From Ophiobolus disseminans (taxonomy: Eukaryota > Ascomycota > Dothideomycetes > Pleosporales > Phaeosphaeriaceae), in contig MU006225.1 of assembly GCA_010093685.1 (NCBI GenBank), positions 1,005,575-1,069,574 of the forward strand: a stretch of 64,000 nucleotides of DNA, read 5' to 3'. Of this stretch, positions 23,059 through 34,405 are shown one piece after another (the first letter of the stretch is position 1; each line of letters starts with the position of its first letter). Both the position numbers and the translations under genes were made by a program. The notes beneath the pieces were generated by a model. It made no database searches. It saw nothing but the letters and a program-made list of their open reading frames with translations, and was not told where the DNA came from.

Positions 23059-23826
23059 CTAGCTCCAGACGGCAACACGGATACTGATTCAGACAGCGAC
23101 GTGGATGTATTCAAGACAGATTCGGAATCAGAGAGCGACATGAATTTTTTTGAATGGAGCGACACAGATGACGAGTCGAGGCACGAAAAGGTTGCACCAC
23201 CTACCTCCAAAGAACTTATCCTTGAGCGTAGGCGACAATATGAACTCGCTGGTGTCGATTACTGGGAGTTGCCAGATGGTGTTCAGCTCCACATTAGCCG
23301 AAGGGTAGCTGCCAAAGCCTACAAGGAAATCGCCACTGACGGGTTAGATGATCTGTACGCGGCGCACGACGAAGACTATCAAGGCATGCTCACAGAATTT
23401 GTTCCGCCAGCATTGCAGTTCGTGCTCTCCAAACGTACCCCCAACCGAACAAGGAGCCTAGAGTGGACAGTCTTCCTGGGTCTCATCAAGAGACGCAGTG
23501 ACGCGATAGACATTGTCGCGGTACAAAATGTTGAACATGTGGAGTATGACACGCTAGAATATGATGGCAATTGGGTACCTATACAGTCTAGGCTTAGGTA
23601 TCGAAAGCACAAGTTGGGGAAGCTTTGTAAGCAGGAGGCACCCGCACACGCTGCTATTGCTTTACCTGCGCACACTGCCATTGCTTCAGGCACCCCCCAA
23701 TGCCCCATTTGCGATGTTAAGTTTGTAACGATATCCATGCTTGAAGCTGCAGCCATATCTGCGTTCGGTATTGTGGCGATGCCTGTGTTGGTTGTGGTAG
23801 TTGACTCCATTTTGAAAGTGAGGTGA
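23056..23826 (+). pseudogene. RING-like gene, 5' half in inverted orientation
   Basis: The frame is open from 23056. The first in-frame ATG is at 23140, giving 228 residues to 23826. It has an acidic Asp/Ser-rich N-terminus (SDMNFFEWSDTDDESRHEK), a helical middle, and then CPICD at 23701-23715, after which the sequence stops resembling the RING family and turns into a hydrophobic tail. CPICD is exactly what the minus-strand fragment at 22609-23058 lacks. Reading CPICD straight into ATFSDT gives the spacing of the intact paralogues (CVICGDTFAET, CNICECAFSDG). I infer that 23056-23712 has been flipped. The present ORF may still give a truncated protein. Confidence 0.65.
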
Positions 23827-24221
23827 TTGCTGCAAAAATCGAGCGAAACGTTACCATTATATAGCTTCAAAGTCTGAATTATTGAACAAACAACGTAACC
23901 GAATTCTTTGTTATTGGTGAGACTATCTCAATTTGCAATAGCACAATGTCGTCTGATCGAGAGGGTGAATCACGATTGTGACTAGATACTGATTGGTTTG
24001 CATTCCCCGAATTGGTTCGTTGTGCAGCAACAATGTTTTGAGTGCAGTGCTTTCGTTACTCACCAGGAGGTGATTCTCAAGGTGAAATGCTAGCATATAA
24101 CGTGACTGTCGATGAGACAGTGACTCTGTTACTTTACTGTGCTATCTGCAGTGTGTTTAATAGATTCCGCAATTCTTCTCGGCATCAAGAAAAGGAGACT
24201 CAACTTCAAACACCGACCGAA
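23827..24221. other. Short intergenic stretch in RING-like cluster
   Basis: About 395 bases, AT-richer than the flanks. On the minus strand a small frame (MESTTTTNTGIATIPNADM..., starting near 23813) runs into the inversion breakpoint and may be the old N-terminus or leader of the broken RING-like gene. Confidence 0.4.
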
Positions 24222-25470
24222 ATGCAAGAAAATCATCAATCAAACATGCAGGACCCAGAGCAAGCGAAGTCACTTGAGCCATACAAGCCCGAGTACCCGT
24301 TACAAGACTGCCACGCCGTCAACCTACGAGTCAAAGACTTCGTCGAGCGCTTCGACCGGTTCGACTACCCACTTCGTGGGCGAAATTCCCGGCGTCCACG
24401 ACACCGTCCTGCGCCACCGCAACGAACTACGCACGGCAACGAGCCTGGCCAACAACTACACAGCGCTGCAAACATAGAGCTTCCAGACTCTGCAGCCTGC
24501 GAACGTAGCTGACGGGGCACAGCGAACCGCGTTCTGGAAGGGGCACCTTCTCCCTAGCTACCGCGCCACACTTCGCGATCTGGATCTGCTCGAGGGGGAG
24601 TTGCGATACGCAGTGGCGCGGAAATTGCTATTCAAGTTGCCCATCATGGTGATTACGGATGCAAAACTCGTGCGTGGAGGCCGTAACAATGTTGTAGCGC
24701 GCGTATGCTGGCTCCTCGAACGGGAGTTCAATCTCGAGCCAGGATTTCCCAAGCACGGACGCGATCGCTTCGCGACGGGGAATTGGCACTGGTCGACTGA
24801 GACTCAACAGCAAATCCTGCCAAAGGAAAAGCATTGGATGATTGGCGGTAACGGAAATTTGAAGCTACCCGTGAGCGCAGAGTGGGGTTCGATCTTCCAG
24901 ATTGTGGGCAAGCTGACCGAGTTCAAGGTTCACTTCCTTGAGAATGCGCGATCGTCTGCGGTGAAGGCTGGTTTGATGACTCACTATGCGACGAAACGTG
25001 TGCAGGAGTTCACGCAGCCGGCAACTATGGAGGCGCTGCGGGCTGGGTGTACGTCGTGCGTAATATGTGGCGATACGTTTGCTGAAACGGCAATTCAGGG
25101 TACCGAGCCTGCTGTGGAGATGGTCTGCGGCCACTTCATTGGTGAGCGGTGCTTGCAAGCGTGGGTAGATGGGTTTGCAGCAAATAACGACGAGGACAAT
25201 GTCACGTGTCCGCATTGCCGCACTTGCCTCGTTCTCGGTCAGTTTCCCGGGCATTTACGTGGGCATTTACGACCTGCGGTACAAGAATTCGTGGCATTCC
25301 TTCGTAACGATCGGGTGTTGGATGAGCAGGTTGATAAGTCCTTACTTGATGCGAAGGATGCGAAGGAAGACGATATCAAAGGCTGCTACGGACCAGAAAT
25401 TGGTGGATGCTGTACAAGCTTGGTCATCGATTCAAGGAAACGAGGCGTCTGCTTACGGCAATACTCATGA
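24222..25470 (+). pseudogene. RING-like paralogue with frameshift and nonsense codon
   Basis: Coding-like sequence begins at ATG 24222 (MQENHQSNMQDPEQ) and continues as DFVERFDRFDYP. Near 24365 it must shift frame to reach HFVGEIPGVHDTV and NELRTATSLANNY. A TAG at 24475-24477 interrupts that frame, yet the protein-like sequence carries on without break (LQPANVADGAQRTAFWKG, through 24601 onward). The rest holds the RING-like domain CVICGDTF ... CGHFIGERCLQAW ... CPHCRTC, as in 25913-27118. No GT-AG intron that restores the frame was found at either place. So this is most likely a recent pseudogene. The part from about 24480 to 25470 remains open. The TAG could come from CAG by a CpA-to-TpA change. 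Confidence 0.65.
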
Positions 25471-25703
25471 TTGTTGATCCACCAGACCAAATGGATATTG
25501 ATGACTGAGCGCTTAGATAGTTGCGCGTGTTGCGCCTGGTCTAGCATTGAGTTTAAAATGGAAACGGTAGAATGACAATATATGAATGGATCCAAAATAG
25601 CCCTGTGATCACATAACCGTCTCCAACTTGTGTTCGTGACAATAATTGTGTGGTGTGTTCGTGACAATAGCTGTGTGACGAGAGGTCAATATCGGCTCCT
25701 TCG

Positions 25704-25710
25704 TTTATAA
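25704..25710 (+). promoter_or_regulatory. TATA-like box of RING-like gene
   Basis: TTTATAA about 200 bases before the chosen ATG at 25913. It lies only 8 bases before an earlier in-frame ATG at 25718, which argues that the upstream ATG is not the translation start. Confidence 0.45.
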
Positions 25711-25912
25711 CCGCGACATGAAAGAACGTTACCTCTTAAACAAGCCTGAACGTTTGCGGCGTCGTGACGTGGTCGTAAACGCCTTTCGTCCCAATAACAA
25801 TAACTTGCCTCCGTTCACACTCACCAACGAAAAACTCCAACGAAAGTCACTCACACCCCTTCCTCTACATCAATCCTACACCCCAGAGCACTCCTCTCTA
25901 CCGACCTCTACC

Positions 25913-27118
25913 ATGGACATCCTAAGCACCTCAACCATCGTCCGCTCAACCATCAACATCAACGAAGTGCTATACCACCACTGCCTCCACGGGCGCAGCA
26001 AAATCAACGCATTCGGCTCCAGCATCGACGTGCCATCCCTAAGCCAACTAGAAGCACAAGTAGTCTGGCAGCACACCCTCGACCTCCTGACAAGCTACGT
26101 GAGGCGCCTAAATCATGCTATTGATACGGCTCCCGACCCCAAACCTCCTTGGTGGACAGATGTGAATATCGCTCGCTTTGGAGAAACCACTATTCTGCTG
26201 TGCAGTCTCGAGCGTCAACTACGATATGCGAAGGAAGCTCGGGTGCTATTTTCCCTTCCGTATGTTCCCTATGGAGAGAGTCCGCAGCAAGAACTGAAGC
26301 GGTATATTGGCTACACGACCGCGCGGGTGCTGTGGCTCTTCCAGATGAAGAGCGAAGGCCGAAGCACGTTTCCGTCGCAAGGGAAATCGCCGTTGCGTTA
26401 TGACAATACGGAGTGGATTACGATTCCCGAGCTGCAGCTCCCGCGCTTGCCAGATACACACAAATGGATGTGCCGGACTCGGGAGATACCGTGGACCTTC
26501 GAGTGTGAGTCTTTATTCAGGCTGGTGGGTCATATCATCGTGGCTGAACACCGATGGCTGGACATTGCCTGTAAGATTCTTACTAGCCAGGGACTGATCG
26601 CAAAGAACGCGTTTACGAAGGTTGAGGAGTTTACGGAACCTGCAACGGCTGAGGCAATCGCACTGGGAGAGATCAAGTGCAACATTTGCGAGTGTGCTTT
26701 CTCGGACGGGCCGGGGGAGGACGTGGAGCCAGCTGTGAAGACATGCTGTGGACACTTCTTCGGCCGAGTATGCTTACAGGCTTGGGTTAGAGGCCGGAAA
26801 TATGGAGAGAAGAAGGGCGTACCTAAATGCCCAAATTGTAGGTCCCGTCTTTTCTGCAAGATCTACAAGCTACCCCAAAGCGTTCAGCCTGCTGTTCGCG
26901 CGTACATCGCATACTTGCGCAGCGATCCAGATCTCGACCGGCAAGCCGACGACTTTCTACTTGATGCGCGCGAAGAAAAGATGGATGGATGCTACGATGT
27001 CGCCTTGGGCACCCTGCTAGACAGCTTGTACGAGCGAAGGGTCGAGATAAAGAAACATAAAGCAAATATTTTGGTAGCGATAAGGGCAGAGAAGAGTCTG
27101 CGAACGTCTCAGCACTGA
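25913..27118 (+). CDS. RING-like zinc-binding protein, intact member of the cluster
   Basis: 401 residues, single exon. I chose ATG 25913 (ACCATGGAC context) over 25718 because a TATA-like box sits just before 25718. The N-terminal two thirds have no domain I can name. The RING-like part is near residues 255-325: CNIC, then CGHFFGRVCLQAW, then CPNC. In standard RING-H2 fingers a His follows two residues after the first His. Here, and in both neighbours, that fifth ligand position is Gly. It may therefore bind zinc differently or be a degenerate E3 domain. Family members side by side suggest local tandem duplication. A role as a ubiquitin ligase is only an inference. Confidence 0.8.
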   Translation: MDILSTSTIVRSTININEVLYHHCLHGRSKINAFGSSIDVPSLSQLEAQVVWQHTLDLLTSYVRRLNHAIDTAPDPKPPWWTDVNIARFGETTILLCSLERQLRYAKEARVLFSLPYVPYGESPQQELKRYIGYTTARVLWLFQMKSEGRSTFPSQGKSPLRYDNTEWITIPELQLPRLPDTHKWMCRTREIPWTFECESLFRLVGHIIVAEHRWLDIACKILTSQGLIAKNAFTKVEEFTEPATAEAIALGEIKCNICECAFSDGPGEDVEPAVKTCCGHFFGRVCLQAWVRGRKYGEKKGVPKCPNCRSRLFCKIYKLPQSVQPAVRAYIAYLRSDPDLDRQADDFLLDAREEKMDGCYDVALGTLLDSLYERRVEIKKHKANILVAIRAEKSLRTSQH

Positions 27119-28084
27119 GAAACGTCTTAAGCTCGAACTTAAGATAGAGACTTGGAGTGAAGCAGTCAGAGGGTAGTGCAATACAATAACGTCACGGAGT
27201 GACCACTGGCAATGTTGCGTATCCGGTGCTCATGTGAACCTACGATGACAGTGAGTCTCCGCTATTCGGTTTTTCTTAGCCCAAGGAACAAGTCATGTTG
27301 TATCATGTTGCGCTTGCGCTTGGACTGCACGTCGGACAACTGGTTTCTCGCTTTGGCGCTCTCAGGACGAGCCATCTGTCGGATCCAAAAGGGTTTTGTC
27401 AGTTGAATGACCCTGATGGCTTCTGATGTTTGGCAAACGTCTAGGCTTTGCTGTTAGTCATGTCGTCTTCCAGCGTCAGAAGTCTTGACTTCATTCCGAA
27501 TACTTGCCGACATGGCACAAGAGCGAGACCTATTCCTCAAAGCGCACTGCCGCACTCTGGCTCTTCCATCGCTTATCGAGACCTAGCAAATAGGGTTGCT
27601 TCAGAACGTCGGTAGTTGTTGCCAGACATTATTTGTAGATTAATTTTATGGGGTGCTTGAAACAGCTGACTGGTCGTGGGGTCACTTTGACGCCCCCCGG
27701 ATCTTGGCGTACAGCGGAAGGTTATGATAGCCGGAGGCTTGGCCACCGCTTAAAAGTATTTCGACGTATGGTTGGGGTCCCACCCAAGTCCTGCAATATG
27801 CTCAAGTTGCACCAAGAGAATGGGAGAGAGGCGATGGTAACAGATATTGAAGGGATGACGGCATATCGCACGGAAGGCTGACTTGGATAGATGAATAGAA
27901 CGACAAATATGGAAGAAGCTGTTGAAATGAAAGGGACAATCCGCCAATGAGTCTGGTGTTGGTGAAGATTAATGGAAAGAGGTGGAGTGTATAAGTACCG
28001 CTGAAGTTGGAGTTGCAAAGATCATCGCAGTCGCAGATACTCGATCCAGGTCCAGTCCAGTCGTTCACTTCACTTCTCTTCAAT
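27119..28084. other. Intergenic, LPMO promoter at right end
   Basis: 966 bases. No gene supported. Short frames only. A TATA-like element lies at 27990-27995. Confidence 0.55.
27990..27995 (+). promoter_or_regulatory. TATA-like box of AA9 LPMO gene
   Basis: TATAAG 90 bases upstream of the ATG at 28085, a usual distance in filamentous ascomycetes with short leaders. Confidence 0.5.
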
Positions 28085-28837
28085 ATGAAGTCTGCTACTC
28101 TTCTTGCGCTGCTTGCGCCACTTGGTGCCAATGCCCATTACATCTTCAACCGCCTCATCGTCAATGGCGCCAACGTCGGTGGCGAGTATGCCTACACGCG
28201 CAAGAACAGCAACACCTACATGCCATCCTTTCCCTCCGAGTTGATGAACAGCAACGATCTTCGCTGCAACAAGGGTGCTGTCGCAGGAAATACACCCACA
28301 TACACTGTCAAGGCTGGCGACAAACTGGGCTTTAAGATCTTCAACAACGAGTTTGTTGAGCATCCCGGACCAGGCTTCGTGTACATCTCCAAGGCGCCTG
28401 GTGCCGTGAAGGACTACGATGGCTCCGGCGACTGGACCAAGGTAAGTGAAACAGCGTTCAGCTTGAGGGCGGTAGTAGCTAATTGCCAATAGGTGATGTC
28501 TACCGGTCTCAAGAACCCCAGCTCCCCCGGCCAGGATACGGCTTGGGAGAGCTGGCAGAAGGACAGGCTGGATTGGACTATCCAGCAGAGCATTCCTGCA
28601 GGCGAATATCTCGTGCGCGTTGAGCACATTGGCCTCCACCAGGCTCATGAGGGAAAAGCCCAGTTCTACATCGAGTGCTACCAGCTCAAGATCGAGAGCA
28701 GCGGTACTGGGGAGCTCGGACCCACCGTTAAGATTCCAGGACTTTACAAAGCGAGCGACCCAGGTATCGCCTTCAACAAATGGAACAACCCTAAGTCGTA
28801 TACGATGCCCGGACCAGCCCTCTACAGCGGAAAATAA
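28085..28837 (+). CDS. AA9 lytic polysaccharide monooxygenase (formerly GH61)
   Basis: Exons 28085-28441 and 28493-28837 (51-nt intron) give 233 residues. The signal peptide MKSATLLALLAPLGANA is followed directly by His18, which becomes the N-terminal copper-binding His of the histidine brace. The second His is in EFVEHPGPGF, and the axial Tyr region is AQFYIECYQL. No carbohydrate-binding module or linker follows, so this is a single-domain enzyme. AA9 enzymes cut cellulose or other beta-glucans oxidatively outside the cell, with electrons from partner dehydrogenases. Copy 1 of MITE B begins 36 bases after the stop, so it probably lies in the 3' UTR. Confidence 0.95.
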
Positions 28838-28872
28838 GCGGGTGCACTGCAAGGGATGGGTTGCAGCTCAAG

Positions 28873-28982
28873 CACCACCCCGTAACAAAAAATGAGACTA
28901 TTTTGGAGCCGAGGATAGCCAGCATTACGCCAAAAAGTGTTTACTAACACAAAATGGTCTCATCTTTTGGTACGGGGTGGTG
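28873..28982 (+). repeat. MITE B, copy 1 (110 bp, TSD CAAG)
   Basis: Starts CACCACCCCGTAACAAAA and ends in the reverse complement (TTTTGGTACGGGGTGGTG). CAAG lies on both sides (28869-28872 and 28983-28986). The same element is found in opposite orientation at 34197-34305 with a different 4-base duplication. Non-coding. Confidence 0.88.
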
Positions 28983-29646
28983 CAAGTGGGGTTGCGGATC
29001 CTGTGCATAGTTGAGTTACGGTTCCTGGCTGCATGTGTACTGTGCACCTCGTAGAGTAGGTTCTCTAGTTTGATATCCATGGACATCGTCACTTTCGTTC
29101 AGCAACACATCTGAGATGGCTCTGCTCGTGGCTCTGAACAGTGTGATGTCGAGTCGTGATGATATATCGGTTTGTCGAGCGTGACGCTGTGCGCAAGGGA
29201 AGGAAATGATGCTCGAATGTGTGACATTGCATGCGTTGATGCAGCCTGTCCGATCGGGTGCAGTGCGATAATCGTGTCGGATTGCGACGAGCTTGTGTGA
29301 CGTGGTGGTGGAGATGTGGAGACGGGGCGCTAGCGTCCGTTGCTGGGGAAGCGACGACCAACTTGGTAAACACAGAGCCAAGTTGAGACGTCACGCCGAC
29401 CGAGCCCTGCTTAGTTCTGCCACACTGCCATAACGCTCCCCGCTATACACTGGGTGTGACTTCACATCATTCCTCGGTGCCATTGCTACTCACCTACCGC
29501 CATTCGCTGAAGCACCATTGTTGTCGCTGTATCGCTATCGATAATCGCTGCCGCCGAAATAATCACACACCGCCTTGACGTCGGACCTCCACTTGATGAG
29601 TTGCAGGACAACCCACACGCAATAGTAATAATACACCCGGGTGGAG
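28983..29646. other. Intergenic upstream of CYK3
   Basis: 664 bases. Minus-strand frames of about 100-120 codons at 29016-29394 overlap each other in different frames and look like chance. The last 200 bases should be the CYK3 5' leader. Confidence 0.55.
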
Positions 29647-32600
29647 ATGGCGGTAGGGCAGGCACTACCGACGCGCTTTCCGTGCTGGTGCAAAGCGACG
29701 TATTCCTGGGGCGGAGAGGTGAGTTCGGACGGAAGCTGGTGCTTCGCTGCACCTTCGCTAACCACTTGCATAGACAAAGCGCGACCTCGGATTCATAGAA
29801 GGCGACCTAATCGAAGTACTCAACGCTGGCGATGGATCATGGTGGATGGGGCGGTTGAAGCGTGACCGGCGAATGGTTGGGCTGTTTCCGTCAAACTTCG
29901 TCGAACTCCTCAGCGAAGACTACCAGCCGTGGAATCGCAATGGCAGCGGAGGAAGCATCGTGTCGAGGCAGAACAGCGCGTTGGAGCTGGCGAAGCAAAC
30001 ACCACAAAAGGCAAAGAGCACGTTCAGGAAGCCATTTACGGCTTATGCAGCTGCAGCTTCCCCGAACCCGGCTGCAGCAGCGCGGGAGAGACTGAAGGCC
30101 ACGGGCGGAGTGTCTTCTCCCAATGGCAGCCTCAAGGCCCAGAAGACACCCTACGCGTCGATGAAGAGGTCCTCCACGGAGAGTCGCGAAACGCCGTCAC
30201 CCGCACCGGCAGCGAAAACCCCCTCGCATGTACGCACTGTACCACCTCGGCCGTCCTCGAAGCGCCCTCCAATCTCTCGAGCAATATCGCCGGCGCCGTC
30301 AAGACACGGCTCTCATATTCGCGCACACTCGGATGCGCCATCAAGACACGACTCTCGTACCTCACGCATTCGCGCACACTCGCCTGCTCCACCCACACAC
30401 TACCAGCACCCTCGAGCACCCTCTCCGGCGCCTCCTGTGCAGCACTACAACCACCACAGAGCAGTGTCTCCAGCTCCCCCGACGCAGTATCACGATCAGT
30501 ATAGGACGAGATCGCCGGCGCCTCCAACACACTACCAAGACCACTACCGGGCAGCTTCGCCGTTACCACCATCCAACTTCGATCGATACACGCGCGCGGC
30601 TTCTCCGGCGCCCCCGACCAACTACCAGCATTATGCACGAGCAGCGTCGCCAGCACCACCCACAAACTACCAGCACTATTCCAGAGCAGCTTCTCCTGCG
30701 CCCCCTACAAACTACCAGGCATACTCAAGAGCTGCGTCTCCTGTTCCGTCATTCCAAGATGACCGAAGCCATAGCCGCGCTGTCTCTCCTGCACCGTCAT
30801 TTCAGCAACACTCACGAGCTCCCTCGCCTGCTCCATCCTTCCAGTATCGTGCCTATGACCGAGGGCCATCCCCATCCCCATACCAAATGCAACTGGACCA
30901 CAGCCGCAGTCCATCGCCCGCGCCGTATGAGTACGAACCAGAAGAGACGATTGACTCGCCGCCTCCTCCACCACCCCCGCACCGTATCGCCTACAATCCC
31001 AGCAGAGCACCCTCGCCTGCTCCTCCCCAGCATGATGGCTATCAGACGCCCGAGCCACCTTCGCCAGATCCAAGATCGCATACCAAGAATTTCACGCCTT
31101 CGCCTCTCACAAATGCGATGAATGACGTAATGTCGTCCCTGCAAGATATGACGATGTCGAGGAGTGCGAGCTCGCCTGATGAGCCGGCGACGCCGTCACA
31201 ACCATGGTCGCCAGATGCATTCGATCAAGTGTACCAGGCTTCCGCTAAGAAAATTCGAGCTCAATCAGCTTTAAGCCAAGCTGGGAATGAAAACGACCTG
31301 GATGACGAAGGCATACCCAATGTTGACAACTATGTTAAACGGATGGAAAGTCGTTTGCGGCGGATGCAGGAACAGGAGAAGGCGCAGAAGGAGGAATCGA
31401 ATGGAATGCCACCTCCAGTGCCGTTGAAACACTCCTCATACCAGAGAGCAGGATCATCAATGGGCGAGCAGGAGCCAGAGATGGAACGCAAAGGCTCGAA
31501 GTTGCTTCGTCATCGCAAGTCCGCTTACGATGTTGGACGCAATGTGTTGGGTCGGACGTTCACCAGCAAAACCGCATCCACAACGACAACCCACGCCAGC
31601 GCCAGCACAAATCGAAGTCTCATGTCTGGACACTCTGCTACGAACATGAGTGCCACTAGCGCTGGAAGCTACTATCGTAAGAAGTTTGGCAAAGACCCAA
31701 GGCCCAAGAGCATGATGGAGCCAAGAGAAGCAACGGGTAGAGGTTTCGGCTTCGATGATGGCCGGCCTGAGACCCCCTTCACGGGAGTGACCTACCATTC
31801 CAGCCATGCTTCTCAGCCCAGACCTGCATCGAGTCAGCAACAGCAAGAAGTCAGCACACCCGCAAGCGAAAGCACCGATCCCCTTGGTGGGCTTGTACAG
31901 CCGAAGGCGAAACGCAGTGGCTTCTTCCGAAAGATGATCGACACCGCAAAAACGCAAGCAGCCAACGCTCGCAGTACCATCGATACGATCAGTAGACCTG
32001 GCTCTCGGGCTGCCAGTCGTGCTCAAAGCCGCGCAGCGAGTCGTGCGGCCAGCCGAATGGACAGCAACGGGCCAACTGCAATCGAAGGAGGTTCGGCAGC
32101 CCAGGCGAATGCAGCAAGGGACATGGGACTGGGCTCGATAGACTGGGTCCAAGTTCGTCGAGATGTGAACCGGTCCAATTCTTTGAGCAAGAATGAGCGT
32201 ACGGAGCGCGCGGATCGATGCCAGATGATGGACTTCCCTGTTCTCAACCCTCTCGAAATCCTCTACGAATCCGCTGAGGGTGACGAGGGCCTGGACGGGT
32301 TGGCCATTGCGGAACCCACGGATTTTCAGGCTGTCAGCCTTGCTCATGTGGACAAGAGTGCCCGCTTCATCAACAGCATCCCACTCGGAACTGCTCCAGC
32401 GGCACTTGCACAAGGCTACGTCTGCCGGCCATACCGAAGTGACATTCAACGATTAAGGGCAATCTTCACGTGGGTCAGCGAGCGCATCTCATGGGAAGAG
32501 GACTTCGAAGGCGATATGGACACTCGTCATGTCCTACAGAGCAAACGTGGATGTTCACAAGAGATTGCCATGGTAGTCGCCGAAATGTGTGCTTCTGTTG

Positions 32601-33852
32601 GACTCCACGCCGAGGTCATTCGAGGCTATTTGAAAACGCCCGGCGAACCACTGGACTTAGAGAGCGTTGCCCGACCGAATCACTTCTGGAACTCTGTCAT
32701 CGTGGAAGGCGAATGGCGTATGATGGATTGCTCACTTGCCGGACCAACCAACCCCAAGCGCGCACAGTACTCGAACGCTGGCTCTAGTGTAGCCGAGACG
32801 TGGTACTTCCTTGCCCGCCCTATGGAGTTGTGTTATTCTCATGTGCCACTGCTGCCGGAGCAGCAACACATCTGTCCACCACAGCCTCACGAAGTCCTCA
32901 TGGCTCTTCCATGTGCCACACCGACCTACTTCAAGCATGGCTTGCATATGGTTGACTATGATACGAGTCTACTGTGCCTAGACAACCTCGAGATGGCCCA
33001 TGTCTATCTTGACGTGCCAGAAGATGTGGAGTGCATTGCTGAGGTCGAAGCTCGTGCATATTCACAAGACATGGATGGCGATTACTTTGAGAGTGGCGAG
33101 TTTGTACGGAAGCCAGCTCTCGCGCAAGCGGAATGGTATGGAGGGCAGAAGCGATATACAATCAAGGCGCTTTTGCCGGGTGACGAAGGTCATGGTGTGC
33201 TGAAGATTTACGCTGGACCAAGGGGGTTGATGGTAAGTTCGGCGCCTATTCTCCGCTGGACCTCACTAACATTTGCTAGCACTCCAACAAAATGAACCCC
33301 CACACTTTGGCACTTGGTCTTCCCATGACACATTCGGGCAGCAACCCTCCATATTCCTTCCTGACCTTGCACCCAACGCCACATGCCCAAAGACACGACC
33401 TCTATGTTGCGCAACCCCAGTGTTCCAACATTGCGATGAACAACACATTTGTCTTCTGCATCCGACAGCACCCTTCGTCTCTCACCAAGTCTCCCGAGCC
33501 AAGTCCTGCACTCCACGGCCGCGCTTCTCCCAATCCATTCGCACGTCCTGCTTCCGCTATGAGCATGCAGAGTATATCAGCAAGCGGATCGAACTATACA
33601 AACCCTTCTCAGGCCTCTTCAGGCTCCTCGGGTAGCAGCAGCACGAAGCCTGCGAAGCTAGCTATCCAGACACCATCGGGCAAGATTATTCGATTGACCA
33701 GGAAGAATGAGCACATGAGCAGCACTAGTGATGCTGATGGTACGGCGTGGGAGACGGCGATCAAGATTGGTGAGAAGGGAACATGGCGAGGCTTAGTCCT
33801 TGCGGACCGTAGTGCGAGATGGTGTGTGTTTGCGCAATGGGAGTGCGCCTAG
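29647..33852 (+). CDS. CYK3: Cytokinesis protein 3-like: SH3 plus transglutaminase-like domain
   Basis: Exons 29647-29718, 29774-33232 and 33280-33852 give 1367 residues. Splicing of the first intron completes an N-terminal SH3 domain (residues ~10-70: ATYSWGG..., GDGSWWMGRL, GLFPSNFVELL). A long Ser/Pro/Ala-rich disordered region follows, with tandem SPAPPTNYQ-type repeats at about residues 230-330. The transglutaminase-like core is near residues 905-1015 (IFTWVSERISWEEDF, RGCSQEIAMVVAEMC, NHFWNSVIVEGEWRMMDC). The Cys, His and Asp positions can be located, but catalysis is not assumed, since yeast Cyk3 is regarded as inactive. This architecture matches Cyk3, which acts at the division site in septum formation. 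The last exon covers a conserved C-terminal part (HSNKMNPHTLALGLPMT). Confidence 0.92.
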
Positions 33853-34405
33853 TGACCCAGCACTCCTGTTGTTTTCTGCGCGTACGATCATTTGCTGTTT
33901 GATGTTGGCAGAGCCAGCGCTTGGTGTTTTCTTTTGGTATGGGATTCATGTACGATAAGACGTACTCGGCGTTGAGATTTTTGCATTGCATGGTGTTGGA
34001 GGCTAAAAGACGAAATAATGAAGCAACACTTGATCATTTGGATAAACCTTTCAGCGATAAAAGTGAAAGACTTCGGCGTGTACAAGACCTACTTGCTATC
34101 CTAAAGCCAATCGACAGCCTGAATATCCTCATGGTATTAAAACCCCATCCACCCTCATCATTCCGTCCCTCGCCGTACCTGCTAAGTCCACACTATCACC
34201 ACCCCGTACCAAAAGATGAGACCATTTTGTGTTAACAAACACTTTTTGGCGTAGTCCTGGCTATCCTCGCTCAAGATCAGTCTCAATTTTTGTTACGGGG
34301 TGGTGCTATCGATAAGCCCACCCCCACCAACAGACTCACCCCACCACGCCACACATATTTCCCTCCCTTCACACCCACACGCGACCAAAAGCCTCCACCC
34401 CAACC
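33853..34405. other. Intergenic region containing MITE B copy 2
   Basis: 553 bases: the 3' flank of CYK3 and the promoter of the GluRS gene. The element ends 100 bases before the GluRS ATG, so it lies in the core promoter or leader. Confidence 0.6.
34197..34305 (-). repeat. MITE B, copy 2 (109 bp, TSD CTAT)
   Basis: Perfectly bounded by CACCACCCCGTA and TACGGGGTGGTG-type ends, with CTAT on both sides (34193-34196 and 34306-34309). Its reverse complement matches 28873-28982, including GGATAGCCAG and ACGCCAAAAAGTGTTT. Confidence 0.88.

Noticed and set aside
28070..28852. 260-codon minus-strand frame
   Set aside because: Lies exactly opposite the AA9 LPMO gene and its intron; no domain, and codon bias belongs to the other strand.
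31457..32449. 330-codon minus-strand frame
   Set aside because: Antisense of CYK3; Cys/Arg/Ser-rich and without recognisable features.
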